A stretch of 64,000 nucleotides of DNA, taken from contig NC_066265.1 of NCBI RefSeq assembly GCF_905404315.1, positions 33,752,501 through 33,816,500 on the forward strand, written 5' to 3'. Within the stretch, counting starts at the first letter, position 1; each line of letters starts with the position of its first letter. The stretch is from Leptidea sinapis (taxonomy: Eukaryota; Arthropoda; Insecta; Lepidoptera; Pieridae). The translations under genes were made by a program, and so were the position numbers. A model generated the notes under the pieces. That model did not search any database, was not told the DNA's origin, and was given only the letters and a program-made list of their open reading frames with translations. Shown in pieces: positions 12,801 through 27,800 of this stretch.

Positions 12801-15800
12801 TGAACGTTTTGTTCGTATTGTTACATTTTCTAGAAAGGAGAAAAATTAATTCAGGGCAATAAATAATGAGATTGAGGCGAAAACTCTTGAAACAAAAAAA
12901 AACAAGGATTATTGAACGTCACATACTACCGCCCATTCGATACATCGCTCAGAGCGAGGGTTGCGAACCGTACTCTAAAATAGATTATTGATATCTATAA
13001 TATCATGGAGGCGTACTCTATAATCTATAACACTAATAGAGAATCCTTAAATACTCTTTTTGCCACAATGTTTGCTATACTACTGCGTCATGTAATATTA
13101 TACAAACCCATTATCATAACCGAAAAAGTCGACTATTTACTGTTAAAATGTTGGTATCCCCAAAGCCACATTCTGAACGCAGCCACTAATGTTATTATGT
13201 CAATGTCATGTCACAAGTTGTTTTGAGAAGTCTGTCATGCTTTTTAAAAATATAAAATAAATAATACTCTTTTTTGGAAGTCCATACTCTTTATTTATCT
13301 CCTTTGAAATCCTGCAGTCTCCATACTGTAGGTGAGTAAACGAAATTACGGAAAGGAGAAGAAAAGAAGGCAATAACACTGCTTTTAATTTGTAGTGATA
13401 AAAATTAGATTAATTATAAATTATTTTGTGTAGTTAACCTGGATCCATCTTTTAAATTTAACAGCTTTTTAAATACTTTAATACTTATCGTTATCGTCAT
13501 AACAATTCGATACAAATGACGTTACCAGCAAATAAAAGTAAAGGTATTGCTAGATTACAGCAGTCAGGAGCTGTGGATCCCATTTATTGTAGCTCCAACA
13601 TGTCGGGTGTATACAACCTTTACGTAGAAGGATGAAGACATTTGAAAGATATGTGCTGCAAAACGTTCCCTTACGCATGAATGTTTTATTGCACCACGGG
13701 CAGCGCGAGTTTGCAATCTTAAGCGGGCGAGGCGGCTCTCCAGTAAAAACCTGCTGTTTATGGAGATTCGCAATACTCTGAGAGGGATATGCGTAGACAG
13801 CCTTTGAGATGGGAGTTTGCTACTTGAAGGTCGCTACGTGATATCCGTTCGGAAATCCAACAGCCGTCAGACGATTCCACAATTCATGCGTCGGCATGTC
13901 CCGCGCAAGACATGAGGTTATACAACTGTGTTGTTTTATTATTTAGAGCATTGGTAACAAGACCATCATCTCAAACCAAAATACAATAAGAGAAGAATAT
14001 TGAAATAATGTTTCAATATACCTACTCGATTACAAGAAAGACCCCCGTTAGGTTTGTGGGCGAAAATAAACTTAATGTAGGTTAGACCTCCATTTTATCA
14101 CTTTACTGTAATTGTCAGTGCGGTTATAGAATGTCAACATGTTCCGTCTGCAATTCCGCTGTTAATATTAACCTGATGAGAGTCGAGCCCATCGTAGATG
14201 CTTACATTATGCTGCAACCTAATGTGGAGGTAACACGATACGACTAACATTATAATATGGTCACTGCTGTGGCCAGAACCACCACCACCGTCCACAACAC
14301 ACGCACATACGTTTGATCATCTGCCTGTTGCTGTTACTGGTTGTGTGTGTTCTTTGGCTTTCATGTCACTTATAAGTAGCTAATCCTCGAGCTAGTGGTC
14401 ACAACAAATTAAAGCGCCTTATTGTACTTAAATAAGATTCAATATTTATGAATTGATTCGAGCATCAATCATTAAAGTTCTGAATAACGTCAACTCGACA
14501 GTTTCAGTAGCTACGATAAAAAGTCTTAAAAACCAATTTGTTTTTAAATTAGATATAATGAAGGAAGTCCACGTGAGTGAGTGATGAAAGTTGGCAACGA
14601 ACATTATTAGAAAAAATCCATTATCATTGAACCGTCTACAGAGTGCTTCGACGTCACACTTAATGCCAGAGGCGCGGTCTTGGCAGCTGTTGGCCCTTAC
14701 AAACAGAACACGTGACTTGTAACAATAATAAAAAATAAACGCTTTTATTTAGACACGCTGTTTCGCTGTTCAATTCAAATGTTTTAACGTGTTTACCAGC
14801 GACACAGTGGTAACATTATGTACAAGTATCGACGAACAAAGCTTTATTGGAATCGAGGAAAATGATAATTGATGGCGCATATTAAAAAAATGTTGTTAAG
14901 TTGATTATACTATTACTATAACATCAATTATTTAATTTGGAAAACATAAGGTTTAGTAGAATCATTAAATTAGATGAAGAATTCAGGAAGTGATAGCGTT
15001 TCGACTTAAATCAAAGGGTATTACAGCTCTTATTAATATTTTGAATAACAACGTCAAAAATAAAAACAGACAACATCGTATATATTATTCTATATCATCT
15101 TATATAAGAAATAGAACTAAACTGCATTTTTCAAGACAGCCCTAAATAAGAAGCCCAATCCATGTATTATGATTTATTGAAATTGTTCTATTAAATATTG
15201 GTACACAAGAGTCACTAAAAGTAATAATAATCCACAATACAAGCATTATATATAGTGTACAGTAAGCCAATAAATACGGCTTAACGACATGCAAATATTT
15301 GACTAAACACGCGGTGCACTTTAGTGATTACATACACTGTTAACAATCATCGCAAATTATAAAGTATAGAGATGGCAACATAGCAAGATAGTAAGGGACG
15401 TGCATCGTCCGCGTCGTGGAAAGATATGACTTATACACAAAATATCATATTTTAATGCTATCGGCTTTATATTGTGAGAAGAGCCAATATCAAACTAAAT
15501 AATATAACGAACGACGACGAAAGAAAGCTATGGAGCTGCGTGTAGACAAGGCTTTAGAATTTATTTTTAAAAGGATACACCGTGTATATAAAATTATTAC
15601 TTATTTTATTTAGGGCTTGGCACCGACTTCAAACCTATCAATAGATGGCACATACAAATAATAGTTTATATTAAATATATTAAGTTTACATAATATATTA
15701 AATATTATAGGTGTAATAAATGAAATCTTCATTAAATTATTTTATACTTTTTAGTTTTTGAAGTCGGTTTTTCGAAACGTAGTTTTTTTTTATTTTTTAC

Positions 15801-18800
15801 TGTTTAGTGTCTGCTATAGGTTTTCCTGTAAACTACAGTAGGTTTTTCTCGATAACCAAAGGTTAAATATAATTTTTTGTTGCTTTATATTGTCATAATA
15901 CATTAAATAGTTTTTTTTTTTAAGTAGCTATGGGTAGGCCTACGAAAGATGCCGCGCGCCTTAAACAATATAGATCTCAATAAACGGAAACGGAAAAATT
16001 AATCGAGTCCAAAAAATGTAGTTCGAAACTCAATTTCACGTTCTTGTGAGAAAGTGAAATAACGTGAAGAACGTTTGTTAGCTCAGAATGACAGGTGGAA
16101 TAGACCCACTTATCGGAAAACAGGCTAATATATAATCAACCTAAATGAATATCCTAAAAAAGCCTTACACAAAATAAAATTACATAGTAAACATGTATGT
16201 TCATAAAAAATATTCATAAAATTAAAACTATTGGGACAAACTACATGAAATTTTTGTGGGACCAAATGGCAACTATTCCGCATCAAAGAATTACGTAAAT
16301 CGGTTCATAAATCTCAGCGTTATCGGTGTACATACATAAAAAAACATACCAATCGAATTAAGAACCTCCTTATTTTTGAAGACGTTTAAAATTAAAAAAA
16401 GGATAAACTATATAAATATAAATTATCGTATATTGGATGCATCAAACTTAAGAGCCCGAATTCATTGTTTGAACACGATGGTCGTGATTACTGTTATAAT
16501 AATTAGTACTTGCATCCAACAAATACAATAATAACCCTTGTGTCTTATCCATAAATTGTCAGTGTTCTAGTCTTAAGGGGCCCTTCTTTTTTTTCAAACC
16601 TTAAACATCACACTGTTTATGCTCTGATATACTTACATGCACTAGCGTCCATGGCGCCCCGGTCGCATATGATGAGGCAGTTTCTTTGGCAAGTCTTGCC
16701 CAGCTCGAAGAACGTATTCTCGATTTGAATCATAGTCTTCAACAAATTCTCCTGGAACTTGTTGGCTGTAACAAACGACAGAGAGGTTTTATTTCAGATG
16801 TCATCTCGGCGACTTTGGACTTCGTAGGTTCGTGTTCATATATTGTTTTTTGATTTAATATATATATATTAATACATCACAATATCACAATATTAATTAC
16901 AATATACAATATATATATATTAATAATAATAATTTTTTTATTTGCGAAAAACTGCCACCAAATTTAATATTTGTATGAAATATGCATATTATAGTTTAAA
17001 CGAAAAAACCGTTAATTTAAGATAAAAAATAAATTAGTTTACCAGTTACCATTGCTAAACACATTTATGGAAAAAAATCCCATGAAAATAGCAGTGACTG
17101 TTAATGAATTGTGCGCTCCTACATATTATAATACACCCCCCTCCCCCGCCCTCCCCCTACCTCCGCTCTACTTCCTCCACGTTACAGACAGGCCTACATT
17201 GATTTACCTAAGAACTTGTATTTTAAATGTTGTTCAGGACTCAATATCCACAAAATAAAGACATGAACATTTGAAATATGTAATTATTTTGTTATTTTCA
17301 AGCATAAAAAAATTTTTTCCGATTTTTTTTCTGGTGTGTATAATGAAAACTATGCCCTGAATGGCGTTATAATTAAGGTCTATAAAAGTGAGATAGCGCT
17401 ACTAACCAATACTCTAATAATAATAGTAATAATGACTAACAATATATGTACTAGCGAATAGAGCACCTGACATAATACACCAGATATAATACGTAATTGT
17501 CACTGTGTCCGTTACCTAGTGGCTGCCCCTTGGCTACTTTGATATTCAAAATACTGAGGCACTAACTCCAAGCGTGGCTGACTCTGTACGACTCAATCAA
17601 TCAGAACGTGTTACAGTACCAATAGATTCGATTCCCTTTTCTATGTCGCTGTATCTGCGTTACAGATGTTCTTCTCTCGTGCACGCTTTGTTCTACTAAT
17701 CTTATACTAAATGTATCTGCAGCGAGTTATTAACATCAAAACTTTGGATACTTCTCGTTTGATTTAAAAAAAGTTATTGATGTTATTTTACTGATTAGGT
17801 AACACACTTTCGATATCAGTTTAAAGTTTTTTGATATCTGTAATAGTTACGGAATAATTGGCTGGTCTTAAGGATTACACCCTGTCTGTATATCCATCTT
17901 TTATTATTAATGTGTTATTTGTTATAAGAAATGAACGCGGACAATGTGTCATGGCAGTTTCTTTGTTGCTAATGATATTCACGTGTAGCGGCCAATAGTT
18001 ATAACATAGTAATACTTAACAACTCGGGGATTGGAAGTCGTAACCTTAACACTAACGAGATTATATTAATATAATTATTTATTACATCAAACATATAAAT
18101 ACACTTTTCCCATTATAAGAGCGATCCGGCTCGTTTGTAACGAACAAATAAAACTTCATATCAAAATTCAATATGTTTTTTGTTAACTCCGAAATTAATC
18201 ATTACAATAATTATTTCGTTTTTTCCGTTCGTGTAATGGATAAATGTCACAGCAGAATTGTTAAACTGAGCATCAAAAATCTCAAAGAATTATTCAGAGA
18301 TAAATAAAAAAGTTTAAGGGGTTGTTTCACAATGTCTAAGTAAAGTTCCTGATAGGCTACTTGCTACTTACGTATCGAATAAAGACACCTTTTGGTTTTC
18401 ACAATGTATATAATACAGAGTTATCTAGCAGGTAAGAGTCATTTAAATTATAGGATAGAAGATGAAGAGTAGCAGACATCATAGTCACAGTAGACATATG
18501 TATCAGTACGGAAACTAAGCCTTGTTGATAAAATACTTACCTATATGTATGTGCGTACACTCCATTGAATAAATAGGGTTGTCAGGTTATTTTTCTAAAC
18601 GACTTTAAAAAAGGAGTTTTGGAACGAAGTTCCATATGGGGCATTGCAAAGCGTAAAAAAGTAAAAAGCTTAAGATTTTTATGTATAGTGTATAATATGA
18701 TAGCTATACAGTGTATAATGCAATATTATTGTCTACATGATGACTGTTATGTAATGTTTTTAAACAACATATTTTTATTGAATGTTTTTCTTGGAAATCT

Positions 18801-21800
18801 TTTTTTTGGAATGTTTTTTTTTTTAATTTTCGGTGAAATATTTTATTTGAAGTATTAACGGGAAGCTTTGAAATATGTGTTTTAAAACTTTATCCGTCGA
18901 AGTTTCACTTCTACCACAGTCTTAAGAAACTCTTCCCTGCAGTCATCCCACCCACGAACATGTCCAGACGGGGCAATTATTGTTTTCGTGAGTGTCAATA
19001 ACGAATATGACATCTATTTTGAGATCCGAGATGGCGGATGTGACTTTTACAATAAAATCAAATTGGGTAAAATTGTCGAGATTTTCAGGAGTGGAATTAC
19101 AAATATGACACCCATTGCAAGATCCAAGATGGGGGATGTGACATTTTCAATAAACTCAATATGGATATCATTTTTGAGATTTTCGGGAGTGTCGGTGAAC
19201 ACACAATTTTATTTCAGCCTTCGTTTCTTTTAATTTCAGAATTATCGGCTTTAACACTTCACACACAACACGGAATCATAAAAACAACACCCATGATAAA
19301 CAAGTTGATAATTTCATGTAGCTCCAAGTATTTACATTTTGACAGCACTATCTATTTCAGAACCCTCGAAAACCATAGAATCGACACGCTTGACGATAAA
19401 CTTGATAATATTTTGCAGCCGCCATCTTGAATTTTCATTTTGGCAGCACTAGCTGGTATTTGTTTCAACATTCACGAAAACCATGACAAAACACATGTAG
19501 GTAAGTATTTTTGTCCAAAATAAATAAATATAATAAAACATCCTAGAAAACCATTAAACCACACTAATAAAAAATGATAATAAATATTACAGCCGCCATC
19601 TTAGTGTAAATTGTGAATTATGTTCACGATAATACCTACTAATTATAATAATAATAGAACAATAAATGATTCTTATATACTATACTACTTTATAGTTTAA
19701 AAAACGAAAACTTGAGTTTTGATGGAGCCGAGTTCAAATAGCCGTAAACCACGCAATACGCTGGCATTTTTAAAAAGATCGCGGAAACAAATAACAACGT
19801 GACACTCGACACGTATTGACCGCGAAAACTGCTTAGGGGCCTCGTCGATGCGCATGTTTGTGTGAGTGTTATTTCGAACCTTTCATAGTAATCTGATGGA
19901 TCGCCTGACAAAGTGATAAGCATTTGACAAAATAATGTCAATTTCAACACGGAAGCGGAATACAATTATTATATGATGATTCATTTTATTGTGAAAATAG
20001 TAGTACAAGTGCTATTTAGAAATTTATACGAACTAGCTGACCCGAAAGACGTCGTTATGTGCATAATAAATAAAATACTGTTTTTTTATGAATTTGTCAG
20101 TAATATTTCATAACACCAAGAATTATTTTGTAAAATATGCTCCCTGTCAATGACGTTCTATATTATATATAGAACGTCATTGCTCCCTGTTGTTAACTAC
20201 AATGAAATTGCTTCACAGCAGAACTGTCAAACCGTGCGTCAATAAATTCTCTCATAAAAAATATGTCCATACAAAATAAATGTTGGAAATAAAATTAATT
20301 ATGGGTCCCAAATCGAAATAAAAACTATAAAAACTGCACTCATTAAAATCCGTTCATTAGTTTTTAGGAGTCCATCGCGTACAAACAACTTGTCATGTAA
20401 TTTATATATATTAAGATAGAAAACTGTAAAATATGAAATAAAATTTTCATTAAGTCATTAAGTTTGTGTTACGTTATTTCGTATAATAAACAGTTTTTAT
20501 AATATTTTCATTTCGTCGAACAGAACTATTGAGTACGAGGTTGCCCGACCGATCTGCCAGATAAGTCATCTACAGATTAAATAAAGTAATTGTGTTATAT
20601 CGGGAACTTTTATGTAGCCATTAATTTATCTAGCCTATGACAATCTGCTACTTAATTTGGACATTGTGAAACAGCCCCTAAGGGTCACGAATCGAAATAA
20701 AAACTAACCAATCTTACAAGTTCGAAAATTGCATATATTTCGTTTGTAAATATATATAACATAACATTTATAGATTAATACGTCTTGTTAATAACACTAA
20801 ATATAATTAATAATATTAATTATTTGATGAGAAATTTTCTGCAATAAAATAGTAGAAGCTAAATAAGCTAAGTAAAGTAGCTAAATTCCAATTAGGTATT
20901 ATAATCAGCCATATCAAATTACAATTAATGCAGATCAAATCCATTATACAGTAATTACTATTGACATTTTAATATGCATCATAGTTATCATTTATGAGCG
21001 TTTTAATTTTCATTTTATGCATAATATCCAACCACATCCGCATTTCTCGTTATTTAAACTTATTGCTTGCGGCGGGCGTTGTGCCGTCTCCTTCCCTCAA
21101 ATATATGCGAAGGGAACGATGGCTGGTCCATGCGTCAACTCGTGAACAGGTACTGCTTGTGGTGCCAAGTTGACCTGTTATAGTTAATAAATCATTGTAT
21201 TTGTAGGATGCAATTACTAATTGTCACAATATATTGCACTATCATAATTATTATGTTCACGAAGCATCCTTACACAAACAATGAATTCAAGCTCTAAAGG
21301 TAAATATAAATCATCGTATATTTGATGCGCATCCAAATACACGATAATTTATATTTATACAGTTAATTATTTATTACTTTTTATGAAATATTTTATATTA
21401 TAATATATTAGATTATATTTTATGACCTATGGGGCATTCGACTCATATTGTAAAAAACATACTTGACATTACATAGTATCCGAATTAGCAATAATATTTT
21501 ACGAATGCATACACAATAGTGTGTTTCCTGACATGAAATACAGCAAAGTTATACCTTTGTTTAAATCGGGCAGTTCTTTTGATCCTGCAAATTTAAGGCT
21601 TATTTCAGTGCTGCTTGTTTTTAGTAAAATTTTTGAAAAACTTGTGCTTCAGCAGCTCCAATATTAATTAATGCGGGTATTAGACTCATTGAACACATCT
21701 TTGACGCCTGGGAAGGGTCACAGGATGCATTGGGCAATTTTTGTGATTTGTCCAAAGCATTTGACTTCGTCCACCGTGCAAGTTTACTCCTAGAATTAAA

Positions 21801-24800
21801 AAATACCGCGCTGAATCGGTTAAAATCATATTTAAGCGAAAGAGTTCAGATAGTCGACGTAAACGGCTAACGATCTTCGGGGAAATCTGTAGGAATAGGT
21901 GTTCCGCAGGGTTCTATTCTCGGTCCTTTTTTGTTTTTTTTTATATAAAATATTAACGAGGAAATCTCTGACCACGCAATATATCCTTTATTTTAGGGAA
22001 AGTATAGAAATCATTAGGGCTTAGGTTGGGGCTGTACGGCGGATAGTCTAATAATTCTGTTTTCTTGCTCTAAAAACTCTTTTGTAAGTATAGAAATCAT
22101 TAGGGCTTAGGTTGGGGCTGTACGGCGGATAGTCTAATAATTCTATGTTTTCTTGCTCTAAAAACTGTGCGCGGTGGGAGAACTTGCATTGTCGTGATGG
22201 AGGATGATGCGGCGGTTGCAGTTCTCTTTACGGAGTTCAGAAACGACCTGTGGCAAACAAATGCTAGCATGCCATTCTGCATTAACCGTTCTTTGTCCCT
22301 CAAGAGGAATAGTCGCAACATGGCCGGTTTTGGAGACAAACGTGGCCACCATTTTTTTTGCAACACTCCATGAACGAACAATTTTTGTTGGCTTTAACTC
22401 ATTTTCGAACACCCAAAGTCGTGACTGGTTTTTTGTTTCGGGTTCGTACGCGTATATCCAGGATTCGTCACCTGATACGATGTTGTATACAGCATTTGAG
22501 GATCCTGCGTGGAATCTTTCGAGAGTTCTGACGCACCAAGTAACGCGAGCCGCTTTTTGCTCTTCACAGAGCAAATGCGGTATTCATCGGGAAAACAACT
22601 TTTTTACACCTAATTAATCATGCAAGATTATTTGTATTTGACTCATGCCAATGTCTAAAGTTGCCTGAATTTCGCGGTATGTCACATGTCGATCTTTCTC
22701 AATCAGCTTACGCACAGCATGACGTTTTCTTTGGTGACTGCAGTTTTTGGACGACCTTGACGGGGATCATCACTAAGCTTGACACGTTCACGTTGAAATT
22801 CAGCAAACAAGCGATAAATTGTGGTTTTGGATGGGGCTTCATCACCAAATGCAGAAATCATCCGGTCAACACACTGTTTTTGTGTTAAACCACTTCGAAA
22901 GTCATAATTAATCATCGCTCTAGAATTTTCTCGAGTTAATTCCATTTTCTCAACGACTAAACAAGTTTTAAAACCTTGTGACAAGACCGAGAATCTTTTT
23001 CTAAATAAATAAATGGTATTCGATTTTTAAAACCAAGGAGTTTTCAACTAAAAAGATGACAGGAACAGTGGAAATATTCCATTCCCGATACTTGTAGTGC
23101 AGCCCTCGTAGGCTCAAAGAAAAATTTAAAGAAATAAATTTGATGACTGTTAATTGTCAGTACATTTATGAAATTTTAATATACGGTCACAAAAATCATC
23201 TCCTATTTGCTCTGTGAATTTCTTTTTATTAACTAGAAATAAGGGATTGCTAGTAACTTATTCTAGTAGGCTTCATAAGATACATAATGGCTTTAAGGGT
23301 AAATGTATACATTTTTATACTAAAGTCCCATCTACTGTTCAGGCATTATCTATTAAATGTTTTATTAATATATATATATATAAAATGGCTTTGTCGTACT
23401 ATTCCACAGCTGAAAATCTAAGTGATCGGACAGCCTGGGACTAGATTATGATTATTTTATAGCAATAACAATGACAGTAAAATATTGTATATTTTATTCA
23501 AAAGAGCGCAAAAAAAGAATGCTGGGAGAGATTCTTGCGCCGCTTCTTCTCTCACAGAGCGCCATTTGTTTCCGAAGCGGTGGTAGTGTTAGTATTGACA
23601 TCAAAAAGAATTCAAGGAATCAATTTTGAGAAAATAAGTATAAAATACAAAATAATATAGTGAAATGTACGTTTACGAAATAATTTAATGACGGCCGCAT
23701 TACGTCGCCAGGTTTCAAAAATTTTATAAAACCAAGTATCCTCGTTGGAACAATGAAAGAGGCATTTGAAATTCACGCGAAATATATTAATAAAAAACAT
23801 AGCATTCAGATCGGGGTAGTACTGACAACTGGCTAGGCCAAGTGTCCAATGCAAATGAATTGATCGTTATTTCTGCCTTCCTCACTAGGAGACAGGACTG
23901 ATCGAAAAAGGAGCCATTATTTTACAGAAACTAATTTTCTGTTTTTAATCAAAGCGAAATCTTCCACAGAATATAAATTAGAACAAACTACCGACTCAGC
24001 TATTCGAATAAATACAAGAGAGAACTCAACTGTGAATTAACTATTAGTCTGAACTGTGAAGGTCGCTGGCGGCGCGGCGGACACAATATAAAAAGCTAAT
24101 AACATTTCTTTAGATCTCTCTATTATTTACGAGTATTTGACTCGATTTGCAAATAATTTACTTTCAAGCAAGTTATTTATTTATTTAACCCAAAAAGTTA
24201 CTCCTTGCATATCTGCTTGGATAGGTGTATTGTTTATTATTCTATAAAAAAAGGAAATATTTTCAAAAAGATGAAAAACATTAATTGTATATTTTTTTAA
24301 TTAGAATATTATATACTCAAAGATGATTATTTGTACCCGAATTCAAACTCTCACACAGTACTGGCCCCTGTTCCAGCTGATGGGAGCTTATATTACCTAC
24401 ATAAAGGTCACACTTGTAACTTGTAGTAGTGACGTAGTTCCATCGCGGAAAACATAACTTTGCCTTCTAAATAATCGATATAATATACATAATTGTCATG
24501 TATTTTTAACAGTCGACATATTATCCTAGTTAAAAGTTATTTTAGTGTTATGAAGTTCTGTTGTAGACGTCGGATCGTGCTCGTGAAATAGGTGATCTCT
24601 TTATAAATACATGCACATGCGAAACAGTAAAACCTGTCAATTTATACCGGCGCCTATTTCTGCCGTGAAGCAGTAACTTGTTCCGAGCATTATAGTGTTT
24701 CGATCTGAAAGGCGCCGTATAGCTAGTGAAATTACTGGGCAAACGAGACTTAACATCTTGTCTTGTCTCGTACCTCGGGCGTCTCGTACCTTATTTTCAT

Positions 24801-27800
24801 TAAAAAAAATGTTTTCAATTATAAACGACTTGTTACACTACGGAAGAAGCCGTTAATTCCAAGCAATCATGGTGATTTACATTTATTTTACAAATTGGTG
24901 ATCAATGGTGCAATCAATGATGGTAATTGTCACGGAATAGAAAGCACTTGATTATTATTGATATTATGCTGATACATATTATTCAATTGATTTTGAAGTT
25001 TTGTAAAAAATCTTAACTAAATTGTGAATTCTTATAAATAAATTCCTACATGAAAATTATGTAGTTACATGTTTTCATCGTTATTTTAGCTGTCTTCAAA
25101 ATTGCACATGATAATTCTTACGAACACTTCGATCAGTATCCACGTCTTAATTTGACATAAAAGTTACACTTAGTTTATTAATTGAAATCTTTTTGGGTTT
25201 CGTCATAATATTTAGGCCAGACTGATTTAAAAATGAATGTAGCAGTTTGAAATTATTTTCTATTAAACAATATTTACTTGCATCGTTACTATATTATATT
25301 ATATATATATTTCTTGTGTGCGTGTGTATGTCACTGAACTCCTCCTAGACGGCTGGACCGATTTTGATGAAATTTTTTGTGTGAGTTCAAGGGAATTCGA
25401 GGATGGTTTAGATTCACAATTGAAATACCTCCTAAACGGCTGGACCGATTTTGATGATATTTTTGTGTGTTCCAGTGAATTTGAGATTGGTGTGTGTCTT
25501 CAGGTGGATTCGAGAATGGTTATGATTCTTAATTAAACTACCTCCTAAACGGCTGCACCGATTTTGATGATTTTTTTGTTTGTTTCAGTGAATTTGAGAT
25601 TGGTTTAGATTCTCGATTTCGTCCATTTAATATAATTCTCCTGCTCATGTGTATGTTAGTGAACTCCTCCTAACGGCTAGACCGATTTTTCAAATTTAAG
25701 ACGTGTGTACAGGACATTGTCTGTTGGGTCCACTAGTATTATTATAGAGTATAATATATCTTAACAATATTCATATATTTCGAGCACTGTTTGTGTAATA
25801 TAACAATAAGATCAACCGTTAACTTGTTAAGTCAACATCTACAACAGTTGTATTTCGCACTGTTAACAATCGACAAGTGGCCCCGTGGCCAATTCTCGTG
25901 ATGCACAAATTTTAATAATAAATTTCCGTCAGATTACGCAACAATTTTGTCATGCACGTAGGTATTTGTAACGAGGGCTCGAGTACCGAACTTGTTAACA
26001 ACATCGTCTTGGTCATCTTCTGCACTGTTCTGTCGGACGACACGTTATTACTAGAGCTACGGATTTATATCCAGATTGAAATCACGCGTTGAGTCAACAT
26101 TCAACACAGAGACCAATATACAACAAAGGAATTCTGAAATTGTCTTGTTAATGATCAGCCTGCTAGAATTAGTTGACAAATATTTTCCTTTTCAAAAAAG
26201 GCGGCCTCGTAGCTGTGTATTGTGAGCATATTACTTCGACGGGTATATTTTGTTAGAGATAGCTAATTCATGTATATAATTAAACGTTACACATCTGAAA
26301 CGTTCATAGGTCTATTACAGAGATGGCGCGACATACAAAGTGGCACACAATGAGATCAATATTAATACGACAGGTAACGTTTAATTTATTATTAAACGTA
26401 TTTATTTTAGGACTGTGCGGAACTATACAACAATGTCATACAGGATAGCTCTCATTTCTTTACCTATGCACTTCTTTCATATTTGGGAATGTTACGATCA
26501 CTAAATTGTCACTCATGGGTATGTTATTACGTTCTATTGGGCATAATAATCCGTGCCATAGCACGGTAATACAATGATATGAGACGGTATAGTGGGCAGA
26601 CTCCTTTTACTGCACATTTCAGCAGTATTATACTTAAGGCACCACGTTTCGTTAGGAATCCATATTACTAATTCCGCTAGATAAATAGGATAGATGTCAT
26701 GAGTCACACAATGACTTTATCTTTATGCTAGACAAAGTTATACCTAAAAGAAAGCTGGTTCAGCTCCTTGGATAAAGGACCTTCTTGTTCCCACATGCCC
26801 CTATAGCGTATAGTTACTACTTATGCACATTGTTTTATCAAAGTTATATGTGAACACAATATTAACATTAATTGTTTTGATCAAAATACCACGCTTTATA
26901 TAATATACTACCGCATAATATCATTATTATAGTAAACAATAATTAACATTAAAAGTATTACGAAGACGATAAGCCTATCATTAATAACCCTAAAGTTGAG
27001 ACAGATTACTATGTTTTGACGATCCTAAGGAAATAATAAAATAATTGATATGAATCCAGCCTAAACTGGATTATGTTTGGTTTACGCTGACAAAGTCCGT
27101 AGCTGTTTCTAAAATGTAGCATTAGTTATTTGCTTGTCCTGTGCGAAATGAACTAGTAAATACCAAAGTTGGGAGTCACTGTAAGTAGCTAGTTGTATCG
27201 AGCGGAGCAAAGGTACCTCCCTCGCACAAGATAACCATCATTATTCAGAATTAGAAGCATTTTTAATTGACTACAAACATAGTACAATTTTCTTTACAAA
27301 ACTATGCCATGTTAAATAGTATTATGACATTATTGGATAATAAGTATGTCTGATACTCAAGTCAAAACCTGTTAAGTGATCACCCCCACACACATTCTCC
27401 TGCAACATAAGAGGAACCACAGGAGAGGGTTGTGCAACATGTCGTGGCCGTGGTCATTGTTATAGGTGTCTGCGCAACGAACGTACATTACTTGAACGTG
27501 CTAGGATCTATAGCTTATTAACCTGAGCTTAAACAAAATAATATTGATAAAAGTTAATATAAATATTTTGTGATTACCTAATTATTAAGAAATGATGGCG
27601 TCACTTGAAAGATTCTTTGGGAGAATGTGAATTTATTTAATGCCCATACTATATATAATAAAGGCATTTTTCCAGACAAAGCAATGAATAACAGTCCAGA
27701 TCATTAATATAGATGTTTCAAGCAATTACAGTGGTAACAAGAAAAACGGAAGTCGTTTTATATTCATTATCATATCGCGTGACTTATTTACAAGGTACCT

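Larger units (their letters stand above)
12177..16636 (-). other. Ttd14 intron 5
   Basis: 4.5 kb intron. It holds a composite short repeat at 12490-12780, a GC-richer patch at 13560-13890 and foldback-family repeats at 15610-16400. Nothing recognisable elsewhere. Confidence 0.65.
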
